Origin: Paenibacillus cymbidii
GTDB lineage: Bacteria > Bacillota > Bacilli > Paenibacillales > NBRC-103111
DNA: 64,000 nt
Direction: 5' to 3'
NCBI RefSeq assembly: GCF_004764705.1
Contig: NZ_SHLX01000026.1
Location: 62,001 to 126,000, forward strand
The notes beneath the pieces are model-generated. The model was given only the letters and a program-made list of their open reading frames with translations. It did not search any database and was not told the origin of the DNA. This document shows, in pieces, positions 1-7,952 of the stretch (position 1 is its first letter; every line of letters begins with the position of its first letter). The translations under genes and the position numbers were made by a program.

Positions 1-3000
1 TTCAGCCATTGCACGCTGCCCTGAATCGCCGGATGCACGTCGACGCCGGCATTGTGCAGCGTCTGGTAGTAGGCGTCGAAATTCCAGCCGCCGCCCGCCC
101 AGCTCGGATTGAATTTGTTCTGGTTGTTCGGGTATCCCGGATAGGAGATCGGCGAACCGTCATACGCATCGCCTTCGTCCCAGAACCAGTTGTGATACTC
201 GCGGACGTTGCCGACCGCCTGCATTTTCGTCGTCGAGTTCGTAATCAGCGCGTTGACGCCGATCAGCTTATCCATCGCGGGCAACGTTTGCGGCACCGGC
301 GACGGGACGACGTCGATGTTCGTGCCCAGGCTTTTGCCGTACACGACGATCTCCGGCACGTAAATATTGCCGTTCGTGATTTCCACCCGCAAGTAATGCG
401 TCGACGGCACGCTCACGGCGTGATTCGTCCAGCTGTTGCCCGGGGAAGCGAGCATCGGATCCTGGAACAGCTGCGTCCAGTTGAACGGCGAACCGGCGGA
501 TACGGTAAAATTGACGCCGGCGGGACCGCCGAATTTGTCATAGACGAAAATGTTGTCGATTTCGTAATCCTGGCCGAGGTTGATGATCGCCGCGCTCGGG
601 ATGCCATAAGAGAACCCGCCGCCCGGATACCAGGCGTTGATCGGCGTGCCCCCCGTGCCGCCCAGCGGATCGCCCGCCAGCGTTTGTTCGTCCAGCAGCA
701 ATCCCGGCTGTCCTTGCCCGGTTTCGCTGAGCGCCATCGACGGGTCGAGCGGAATTTTGCCGAAGACGCCGTTCGTGCCGGTGAGCGTCGTCAGTGTGGC
801 CACGTTGGACAGCGCCGACGTATTGCCCACTTCATCGCTTGTTTTCATCGCAAAATAGTATGTCGTCGACGGCGACAACCCGCTCACCGTCATGTTCTGG
901 CTCGCGCCCGCCGCAGCCGGCGCCGGTTCGCCCGTCACCTGCGTTGCGCTCGCCCAGTTGCCGCTCGTGATCGTCGACGAGCTGTAGCGGATGTCGTACG
1001 ACGTCGCCGTGCCCGTATTGCCGTCGTCGCCGGGCGCCGTCCACGTCAGCTTTGCCGACACGGTTGTCGCGTTCGACGCCGCCAGATTGGCGACCGCCGC
1101 CGGCGCCGTCGTATCCGGCGTTCCGGTCGTGGCCGCGGACACGACGTTCGACAGCAGCGACGTATTCGCATACGTGCTCGTCGGGCTCGTGTAATTCAGG
1201 TCGCTTGCCTTCATCGCGACGTAATACGTCGTGCCCGGCGACAGGCCGGTCACGGTCATCGATTGGCTCGTGCCCGCCTCGGTCGGCGTCGGCTCGCCGG
1301 TTGCCTGCGTGGCGGCGGCCCAGTTCGCTTCAGTAATCGGCGACAGGCTGTAGCGCACGTCATAGCTGCTCGCGTAGCCGAACGGGTCGTCGTCGTCGCC
1401 CGGCGCCGTCCAGGAAATCGCGATCGAGCTGTTGGATGTCGACGTCACGGCAAGATTCGTTACGGCGCCGGGAGCGGTCGTGTCCGCCGGCGCGCCGGCG
1501 GCGGTGAACTGGATTTCCGCCAGCTTGGCGTTGCCTGCCGGCGACGTCAGCACGAAACGGACGTCGGAGGCGAGGAGGTTGACCGTGTGCGTCAGCCAAC
1601 CGGCCGTGCCCGTGAGCGTATCGGTATACAGCAGGCTCCACTCGCCCGGGCGGCCGGCATAAACGGCCAATGTCCCCGTTCCGCCGGTCGTATACGCCTT
1701 GATCTGGTTGATCGAACGCGTCGTGCCGTACGTGTAGCCGAAGTTGACGTTCATCGCCGCCGGGTAGCCGGCCGGGTCCCACGTCGTTGCCGTGTTGCCG
1801 TCGATCAGCTTCGTCAGGTCGCCGCCGCCCGCTTCGCTCACCAGCTTCGAAGCGTCGAGCGTGGCGCCCCAGGCGACGTTCGTCGCTTTGCTGCCGACGT
1901 TCGACAACGCCGATACGTTGCCGGCGTCGTCCGTCGCCTTCAGCGCAAAATAATACGTCGTGTTCGGCGAAAGCCCGCGCACGATTTTGCTTTGCGTTGT
2001 ACCGGCGGCCGTTGGCACCGGAACCGTCGCGACCGGCGTCGCGCTCGCCCAGTTGGCGCTCGTGATCGTCGCCGTGCTGTAGCGAATTTCGTACGACGTC
2101 GCCGTGCCCGAATTGCCGTCGTCGCCCGGCGCCGTCCAGCTCAGCTTGAGCGACACCGCCGAGCACAGCCAGTAATCGCACGTGGCCGGGTTGCTGTCGT
2201 TGTCGTCGTTGTCGACGGTCAAGTTCGCCACCGTCGCCGGAGCCGTCGTGTCGGTCGTCGTCGTGGCGGCGCTCGCCACGTTCGACAGACCGGATTCGTT
2301 CGACACTTCGTCGCGCGTCTTCATCGCAAAATAGTAAGTCGTCCCGGACGCCAACCCGCTCACCGTCATCGATTGGCTCGTGCCCGCCGCGGCCGGAGCA
2401 GGTTCGCCGCCGACCTGCGTCGCGCTCGCCCAGTTGCCGCCGGTAATCGTCGCCGTGCTGTAGCGGATGTCGTACGCCGCCGCCGTGCCGGTTGCGCCGT
2501 CGTCGCCCGGCGCCGTCCACGTCAGTTGGATCGACGAGGTCGTTGCGCCGCCCGCCGCGAGGTTCGTCACCGCCGCAGGCGCCGTCGTGTCGCCGAGCGA
2601 CGTCGTCGCCGCGCTCGCCACGTTGGAGATCGCCGACGTATTGGCGTAAGTGACGGTCGGGCTTGTGTAATTCAGATCGCTTGATTTGATTGCAAAATAG
2701 TACGTGGTGCCCGCCGTCAGTCCGCTCACGGTCAGCGACTGGCTGGTGCCCGCCTCGCCAGGCGTCGGTTCGCCCGTCGCCTGCGTGGCGCTCGCCCAGT
2801 TCGCCTCGGTAATCGGCGCCGTGCTGTACCGGACGTCGTAGCTGCTTGCGAAGCCAGCCGGATCGTCGTCATTGCCCGGCGCCGTCCATGTCAGCCCGAT
2901 CGCGCTTGACGATTGGGCGGTCGCCGCCAGCGACGTCACCGCTCCCGGCGGCGTGTTGTCCGGCCCCGCTCCCGCTCCGACGAACTGGATTTCGCCAAGC

Positions 3001-3842
3001 TTGGCGTCGCCGGAAGGCGAAGAAAGCACGAAGCGGTAGTCGGCGCCAAGCACGTTCACCGTATGCGTCAGCCAGCCGGCCGTGCCGGTCAGCGTGTCCG
3101 TGTACAGCAGGCTCCAGGCGCCGGGGCGTCCGACGTACACGGACAATGTGCCGGTTCCGCCGGTTGTGTACGCCTTGATCTGATTGATCGACCGGATCGT
3201 ACCGTACGTATACCCGTAATTGACGTTCATGGCGGCCGGGTAGGAGGCCGGGTCCCAAGTTGTCGCCGTGTCGCCGTCGATCAGCTTCGTCAGCACGCCT
3301 CCGCCCGCTTCGGCGATCAGCTTCGACGCGTCAAGCGTCAAGCCCCAGGCGACGTTCGTTTTTTTGCTGCCGACGTTCGACAGGCCCGAAACGTTGCCGG
3401 CATCGTCCGTCGCCTTCAGCGCAAAATAATACGTCGTGTTCGGCGTCAAGCCGCGCACGATTTTGATTTGCGTGGTGCCGGCGGCAGTTGGCACCGGCAC
3501 CGTTGCGACCGGCGTTGCGCTCGCCCAGTTGGCGCTCGTGATCGTCGCTGTGCTGTAGCGGATCTCGTACGACGTCGCCGTTCCGGCGCTGCCGTCGTCG
3601 CCGGGAGCCGTCCAGCTCAGCTTGAGCGACGTGGACGAACAATGCCAGAAATCGCACGTCCCGGGGTCGCTGTCGTTGTCGTCCTGATCGGCGGTCAAAT
3701 TCGTCACCGCAGCCGGCGCCGTCGTGTCCGGGTCGGCGTATGATCGCCCGCCCGGAGCCAGATTCGCCGCCAGCATCGTTACGGCCAGCATGATGACCGT
3801 AAGCCATGTCGTTCCCTTGTTGCCCGTCATTCGTTTCCTCAT
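1..3842 (-). CDS. secreted multidomain FN3/discoidin protein, C-terminus beyond left edge
   Basis: Partial; 1280 codons are visible with no stop before the edge. The ATG at 3842 follows GGAGGAG. A signal peptide spans about residues 1-37. After it come two copies of a module of about 490 residues (40-530 and 531-1020), each ordered FN3, F5/8C-like (discoidin), FN3, FN3. The first FN3 of each copy carries an insert with a Cys pair and Asp/Asn-rich loop (DQDDNDSDPGTC; DNDDNDSNPATC). A third discoidin-like domain (about 1025-1170) leads into a possible catalytic domain (NWFWDEGDAYDG, AGGGWNFDAYYQTL) that runs off the window. FN3 and F5/8C modules usually bind or space glycan-active domains, so a secreted glycoside hydrolase is the best inference, but the active site is not visible. 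The gene lies downstream of a sugar importer and shares a promoter-like element with it (4081-4120). Confidence 0.85.
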   Translation of the reverse strand, partial: MRKRMTGNKGTTWLTVIMLAVTMLAANLAPGGRSYADPDTTAPAAVTNLTADQDDNDSDPGTCDFWHCSSTSLKLSWTAPGDDGSAGTATSYEIRYSTATITSANWASATPVATVPVPTAAGTTQIKIVRGLTPNTTYYFALKATDDAGNVSGLSNVGSKKTNVAWGLTLDASKLIAEAGGGVLTKLIDGDTATTWDPASYPAAMNVNYGYTYGTIRSINQIKAYTTGGTGTLSVYVGRPGAWSLLYTDTLTGTAGWLTHTVNVLGADYRFVLSSPSGDAKLGEIQFVGAGAGPDNTPPGAVTSLAATAQSSSAIGLTWTAPGNDDDPAGFASSYDVRYSTAPITEANWASATQATGEPTPGEAGTSQSLTVSGLTAGTTYYFAIKSSDLNYTSPTVTYANTSAISNVASAATTSLGDTTAPAAVTNLAAGGATTSSIQLTWTAPGDDGATGTAAAYDIRYSTATITGGNWASATQVGGEPAPAAAGTSQSMTVSGLASGTTYYFAMKTRDEVSNESGLSNVASAATTTTDTTAPATVANLTVDNDDNDSNPATCDYWLCSAVSLKLSWTAPGDDGNSGTATSYEIRYSTATITSANWASATPVATVPVPTAAGTTQSKIVRGLSPNTTYYFALKATDDAGNVSALSNVGSKATNVAWGATLDASKLVSEAGGGDLTKLIDGNTATTWDPAGYPAAMNVNFGYTYGTTRSINQIKAYTTGGTGTLAVYAGRPGEWSLLYTDTLTGTAGWLTHTVNLLASDVRFVLTSPAGNAKLAEIQFTAAGAPADTTAPGAVTNLAVTSTSNSSIAISWTAPGDDDDPFGYASSYDVRYSLSPITEANWAAATQATGEPTPTEAGTSQSMTVTGLSPGTTYYVAMKASDLNYTSPTSTYANTSLLSNVVSAATTGTPDTTAPAAVANLAASNATTVSAKLTWTAPGDDGNTGTATSYDIRYSSSTITSGNWASATQVTGEPAPAAAGASQNMTVSGLSPSTTYYFAMKTSDEVGNTSALSNVATLTTLTGTNGVFGKIPLDPSMALSETGQGQPGLLLDEQTLAGDPLGGTGGTPINAWYPGGGFSYGIPSAAIINLGQDYEIDNIFVYDKFGGPAGVNFTVSAGSPFNWTQLFQDPMLASPGNSWTNHAVSVPSTHYLRVEITNGNIYVPEIVVYGKSLGTNIDVVPSPVPQTLPAMDKLIGVNALITNSTTKMQAVGNVREYHNWFWDEGDAYDGSPISYPGYPNNQNKFNPSWAGGGWNFDAYYQTLHNAGVDVHPAIQGSVQWL

Positions 3843-4165
3843 TCGCGAGTCTCCTCCATGAGTACGAATAGTAAAATCAATGAAATCTCTTCAAACCAAT
3901 CTCCTTCCCGGCATCAAACCGTTGCTTCCGGTTATGCAGCGTCGCTCCTCGCCGTCCACTCCCCCTTTCCGCCCGCCGCGGAAAACAAAAACGCCGCCTC
4001 GCAACCCCATCATCCCGGAATGTTCGGCAACGTTTTTCAATCCGCACACCTCTATCATCCCGGAGGCGGCGCAAGTTCGCAATCGGACTCTGATGCGTTC
4101 CGTTATCTTTCGATATCCTTTTTTTTGGCGGCTCGGCACCATCCCCTGCGGGGCCGCCGCTCTTC
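3843..4165 (-). promoter_or_regulatory. leader of the FN3 gene with attenuator-like hairpin
   Basis: This 323-bp gap separates the permease stop from the FN3 gene. Read on the minus strand it holds the promoter-like element (4120-4081). Next is CGCCGCCTC (4071-4063), a 62-nt loop with two CGGGATGAT copies, and the matching GAGGCGGCG (4000-3992) followed directly by TTTTTGTTTT. This resembles an intrinsic terminator placed inside the leader, about 150 nt before the start codon. It could be an attenuator, or the terminator of the permease operon with the FN3 promoter inside it. The long loop lowers certainty. Confidence 0.4.
4081..4120 (-). promoter_or_regulatory. shared promoter-like element, copy A (FN3 gene)
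   Basis: Plus-strand block GTTCCGTTATCTTTCGATAT (4097-4116), continuing CCTT, matches copies B (11626-11649) and C (7929-7952) without gaps. The consensus is TTCCnTTATCnTTnnATATC. An AATCG (CGATT on the coding strand) lies exactly 11 bp away and aligns with AATAG in the other two copies, consistent with a -10 box. It is about 240 bp upstream of the FN3 start. Probable binding site of the AraC-type response regulator of this locus (inference). Confidence 0.6.
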
Positions 4166-5053
4166 CTACTCCTTGACGCTGCCGAGCACAATGCCGCTCA
4201 TGAAGAACCGCTGCAGGAACGGGTACACGCACAGCACCGGCAGCATGCCGAGAAAAATTTGCGCCGCGCGAATCGCCCGGTCGTTCAGCTCGGACAAGAA
4301 GCGCAGCATCGTCGGGTCATTGATCTGCGTCATGTCGAGCCGCACGACGATCGTCTGCAAATAGCTCGCCAGCGGATAATGAATCGGGTCGTTCATATAG
4401 ATGAGCCCACCGAACCATTCGTTCCAGTGGCCGACGATGGTGAACAGCGAAACGGTGGCGATCGACGGCATCGACAGCGGCACAATAATGCGCCACAACG
4501 TCTGCCAGTGGCCGGCGCCGTCGATGAACGCCGACTCGGACAGCTCCTTCGGCAAGTTGCGGAAGAAGTTGAGCATCAGCACGACGTTAAAAATCGGCAC
4601 CGCGCCAGGCAGCACAAGCGCCCAGATGGAATCGAGCATGCCGAGCTGGCGAATGACCATATAAGTCGGAATGAGGCCGCCCGAGAACAGCATCGTAAAC
4701 ACGAACACCCACGCGTACCCGGTGCGGAACTTCAGCTGGACGACATCCTTGGACAGCGGATAAGCGGTCAAAATCGTCAGCGTCATGTTGATGAGCACGC
4801 CGAGCAGCACTCTTTTGCCGGAAATGCCGATGGAAGTGAGAAATTCTTTCTTCTCCGCCACGAACGTATACGCCCGCGCGGTAAAATCGACCGGCCACAG
4901 CGTCACCCGGCCCGCTTCGATCGCCGCCGCCGAGCTGAAGGAGACCGACAGCACGTTCAGCAGCGGCAGCAGGCAGGCAAGCGACATGACGGCAAGAAAC
5001 GTATAGTTGAAAGCGATAAACAGCTTGCGGCTCGCGGAGCGGTGTTCGACCAC
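4166..5053 (-). CDS. carbohydrate ABC transporter permease (LplC/YtcP-like)
   Basis: Second membrane subunit of a CUT1-type sugar importer, 295 residues. The GTG start at 5053 is chosen because AGGAGGGG lies just upstream; a longer frame from a TTG at 5095 has no such site. Six hydrophobic segments are visible. The EAA loop that contacts the ATPase reads ESAFIDGAGHWQTLWRI near residue 185. The C-terminus FMSGIVLGSVKE is typical of LplC/YtcP proteins. It follows the partner permease by about 50 bp. No ATPase is encoded here; such systems normally borrow a shared MsmX/MsmK-type ATPase (family knowledge). Confidence 0.9.
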   Translation of the reverse strand: MVEHRSASRKLFIAFNYTFLAVMSLACLLPLLNVLSVSFSSAAAIEAGRVTLWPVDFTARAYTFVAEKKEFLTSIGISGKRVLLGVLINMTLTILTAYPLSKDVVQLKFRTGYAWVFVFTMLFSGGLIPTYMVIRQLGMLDSIWALVLPGAVPIFNVVLMLNFFRNLPKELSESAFIDGAGHWQTLWRIIVPLSMPSIATVSLFTIVGHWNEWFGGLIYMNDPIHYPLASYLQTIVVRLDMTQINDPTMLRFLSELNDRAIRAAQIFLGMLPVLCVYPFLQRFFMSGIVLGSVKE

Positions 5054-5104
5054 GCGCGCCCCTCCTCTCCTCGTTGCGCCTTCGGACAAACCCAACGCGC
5101 CGGG

Positions 5105-6004
5105 CTAAAAAATGCGGTAATTGGCGAAACGATAAGCCAGCATATAGGAAACCGAAATGAGCAGCAGCGAAATGACCGACTTGAACAGTCCCACCGCCGT
5201 GGCGACGCCGAACTGGCCGTTGCCGAGCCCGATCCGGAACACGTACGTGTCAAGGATGTCGCCGGTCGAATACACCGACGGATTGTACAGGTTAAACACC
5301 TGGTCGAAACCGGCGTTCAGCACGTTGCCGAGGCTCAGCGTCAGCATCAGCACAACGATCGGCACGATGCTGGGCAGCGTGATGTAGAGCGTCATTTTCC
5401 AGCGGCCGGCGCCGTCGATCACCGCCGCTTCGTAAAGCGCCGGGTTGATGCCGGCGATGGCGGCCAAATAAACGATCGTGCCGAAGCCGAACTCCTTGAG
5501 CACGTCCGTTGCCACCAGCACGTATGGAAACAGGTGCGAATTGCCGAGAAACAGCACCTTCGGGAAGCCGAGCCAGCCGAGAAACTGGTTGACGATGCCC
5601 GCCGATGGCGACAGCACGTCGATCAGAATGCCCGCCATAATGACCCACGACAGGAAGTGCGGCATGTACAGCACGGTTTGTACGGTTCGTTTGAACAGCC
5701 GTTTGCCGACTTCGTTCAGCAGCAGCGCCGTGGCGATCGGCGCCACCAGGCCGGCGGCGATTTTCATCAAGCTGATGAACACGGTGTTGCGAATGACGGC
5801 CATCGTGTCCGGGAGCCCGTAGATGTAGCGGAAATGCTCCCAGCCCACCCATTCGGAGCCGAGCAGCCCGTTCATCGGGTTGAAGTTTTGGAACGCAATC
5901 GCAATGCCGACCATCGGTCCGTAACAGAACAGCAGCACCAAGGCAAGGCCCGGCAACAGCATCAGATGCAGCGGCAGTTCCAGCTTCCAGTTTCTGCGGG
6001 CCAT
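5105..6004 (-). CDS. carbohydrate ABC transporter permease (LplB-like)
   Basis: First membrane subunit of the CUT1-type importer, 299 residues, ATG with AAAGGGGG upstream. The N-terminus LPLHLMLLPGLALVLLFCYG, the segment GIAIAFQNFNP and the EAA loop EAAVIDGAGRWKMTLYITLP (about 190-209) are characteristic of LplB permeases. It lies between the binding-protein gene (6095-7837) and the second permease in one minus-strand operon. The substrate is likely an oligosaccharide, perhaps released by the FN3 protein; this is inferred from context only. Confidence 0.9.
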   Translation of the reverse strand: MARRNWKLELPLHLMLLPGLALVLLFCYGPMVGIAIAFQNFNPMNGLLGSEWVGWEHFRYIYGLPDTMAVIRNTVFISLMKIAAGLVAPIATALLLNEVGKRLFKRTVQTVLYMPHFLSWVIMAGILIDVLSPSAGIVNQFLGWLGFPKVLFLGNSHLFPYVLVATDVLKEFGFGTIVYLAAIAGINPALYEAAVIDGAGRWKMTLYITLPSIVPIVVLMLTLSLGNVLNAGFDQVFNLYNPSVYSTGDILDTYVFRIGLGNGQFGVATAVGLFKSVISLLLISVSYMLAYRFANYRIF

Positions 6005-6056
6005 GAGATGCGCCCCCTTTCGTCGTTGTCGGGAATCAGTCGCGTGACAGACGAAA

Positions 6057-6080
6057 GGGATAGAGGCAGCCCCCTATCCC
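6057..6080 (-). promoter_or_regulatory. intercistronic hairpin between binding protein and permease genes
   Basis: GGGATAG...CTATCCC with a 10-nt loop lies in the 90-bp gap after the binding-protein stop. Such hairpins commonly protect or partly terminate the mRNA, so that the binding protein is made in excess over the permeases. The parallel operon at 51.6-58.7 kb has a stronger hairpin in the same position. Confidence 0.5.
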
Positions 6081-6094
6081 CAACGCTTCGCCGC

Positions 6095-7837
6095 TTATTG
6101 GATTTGACCGCTGGCGTTCACTTCGTCGAGGATGTCTTTGCCGCCGGAATCCATCCACTTCTTGACCCATTCGTCGAACGATTCGAGCGGCTTCGTGCCC
6201 ATGATGATTTCCGTAAACGCTTTGACCTGGCCGTCCCGCAGCGTCGGCCCTTTGGCGACCATCGTCGGCGTCGGCGATCCGGTGTAGGCGGATTGCAGGA
6301 TGCGTTTGTTCTTCTTGTACTGGCCGAGCACATCGAACACGCTGCCCGTATCCCACAGTTTGGCTGCCGCCCATTGCGTTAAGTCGCCGGCCTTGTATTT
6401 CTGCACCTGATCGTACGCGTCCTTCTGGGTGGCGTCGAGCTTGGCCGGGCTGTTCGCTTTCAGCGCCTCCTGCACGGCGTAGAACGTATTCTGGTTCGTG
6501 TCGGCGAAGCCGCCGCCGATCGGCGGATACATATGCAATCCGTACGATACGCCGTTGGCGGTAACCGTATGGTGCGTCATGTCCTTTTTGTTGAACAGCG
6601 TATCCATCACGTAATTGAGCAGGATGAACGGCGCTTCCGGGTATTTCGACTTCTTGCTGACGACGTAAAATTGCGACGGCATCCCGCCCGTGCTTTGCGC
6701 GAGCACCGGCTTGTCGTCCGCGGACGGAATCGGGTAAATGCCCCAGTCGGCGTTCGGATTGTCTTTCTTCATGTTGTTGATCGGCCAGGTCGGCACCCAG
6801 AAGGCGCCGAATGTCATGCCGACTTTGTTCGACGTCGCCAGTTCGGCCGACTTGTTGCCGTCGATGACGCTGAATTCCGGATAAATCGCGCCCGCCTTGA
6901 ACAGCTCCTGCAGCTTGCCGAGCGCCGTTTTCACTTCCGGCTGCGTATCGGCCCATACCGCCTTGCCATCCGCGCCTTTCAGGAAGATCAGGTTCGTTCC
7001 GGAGCCTTTGGTCGGGTTGAACGGATACGCGTGATAGCCGTTGAAGAAGCCGTCCAGACCGGACCAGCCGTTCCACAGGTTGTAGTCGAGGCTGAGGCCG
7101 TACGTGTCGTTTTTGCCGTTGCCGTCCGGATCGTTCTTCGTGAAGGCGATAGCGATCTTGATGACGTCGTCCATCGTTTTCGGCGGCTCCAGGTTCAGCT
7201 TCTTCAGCCAGTCGGTGCGGATGAACAGGCTGTGCGCGTCGTCCATGCCGCCGCCGTTGGCGGGAATGCCCATGATTTTGCCGCCTACGGTAGCCGCCTT
7301 CAGCCGCAGGCCGGTGCCTTCCTCAATGCTCGATTTGGTAAAATCGCTGGCGAACTTCTTGTACGTGTCGGTCAAATCGGCGATCGCGCCGGCTTGCACC
7401 AGCACCTGGAACTGCTGCGAATCGACCAGCATAAAATCGGGCAAATCGCCGGACGCCATCGTAACCGCCATTTTGTTCTGGTATTGCTGGTCGCTCACCT
7501 TCCATTTGTTGACGACCTTGATGCCGAACATGCTTTCGAAATCCTTGGTCCAAATGTTCGTGTCGAGCGAATCGCCGTTCTGGAATTTGACGCCCGCGTT
7601 GACGGCGCGCACCGTCGTCAATTCGATCGGCGGATCGTACTTGCCCGTCGGCCCGGTCGGCGCGGACGGTCCTTTGGCCGTCGCTGCCGGCGACGCGCTT
7701 GCCGCTGTCGACGCCGATGCCGCCGGAGACGAGCTGGCGTCGCCTGATTTGCTGCCGCCGTCGCTGCATGCGGCCGCCGTCGTCATGACGAGCGACAGCG
7801 CGATAAGCGCCAGCGCCTTGCCTTGTTTTCGTGCCAT
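6095..7837 (-). CDS. extracellular solute-binding lipoprotein (family 1, LplA-like)
   Basis: Sugar-binding component of the importer, 580 residues, ATG after GGGGAGGTT. The lipoprotein signal ends in TTAAACSDGG with lipidated Cys24, followed by a Ser/Ala-rich linker to about residue 65. The mature part has the LplA-type pattern, including an EF-hand-like calcium loop DPDGNGKNDTYG (about 235-246). It is anchored on the outer membrane face and delivers substrate to the two permeases. The promoter-like element C lies about 75-115 bp upstream, overlapping the 3' end of the regulator gene, so this gene may have its own regulated start site. Confidence 0.92.
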   Translation of the reverse strand: MARKQGKALALIALSLVMTTAAACSDGGSKSGDASSSPAASASTAASASPAATAKGPSAPTGPTGKYDPPIELTTVRAVNAGVKFQNGDSLDTNIWTKDFESMFGIKVVNKWKVSDQQYQNKMAVTMASGDLPDFMLVDSQQFQVLVQAGAIADLTDTYKKFASDFTKSSIEEGTGLRLKAATVGGKIMGIPANGGGMDDAHSLFIRTDWLKKLNLEPPKTMDDVIKIAIAFTKNDPDGNGKNDTYGLSLDYNLWNGWSGLDGFFNGYHAYPFNPTKGSGTNLIFLKGADGKAVWADTQPEVKTALGKLQELFKAGAIYPEFSVIDGNKSAELATSNKVGMTFGAFWVPTWPINNMKKDNPNADWGIYPIPSADDKPVLAQSTGGMPSQFYVVSKKSKYPEAPFILLNYVMDTLFNKKDMTHHTVTANGVSYGLHMYPPIGGGFADTNQNTFYAVQEALKANSPAKLDATQKDAYDQVQKYKAGDLTQWAAAKLWDTGSVFDVLGQYKKNKRILQSAYTGSPTPTMVAKGPTLRDGQVKAFTEIIMGTKPLESFDEWVKKWMDSGGKDILDEVNASGQIQ

Positions 7838-7912
7838 TTGGCAACCTCCCCTGATTGTCGCATTCGGAAATCCCTTGCAAGCTTCATTATGCGGGTGGAA
7901 GGTGTCTCATAA

Positions 7913-7952
7913 AATAGTAAAGGTATGGCTTCCTTTATCCTTCTATATCTTC
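7913..7952 (-). promoter_or_regulatory. shared promoter-like element, copy C (binding-protein gene)
   Basis: Plus-strand block CTTCCTTTATCCTTCTATAT (7929-7948), continuing CTTC, lies 11 bp from AATAG (7913-7917), the same layout as copies A and B. On the coding strand the box reads CTATTTTAT, a plausible -10 about 75 bp before the binding-protein start. The block overlaps the last codons and stop (7943-7945) of the response-regulator gene. Confidence 0.65.

Noticed and set aside
9-2684. 891-codon open frame on the plus strand
   Set aside because: Arg/His-rich translation antisense to the FN3 gene; the minus strand encodes clear domains over the same bases.
4119-4160. GGCGGC...GCCGCC hairpin just after the permease stop as a terminator
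   Set aside because: For minus-strand transcription the adjacent run is A, not T, so it does not fit an intrinsic terminator.
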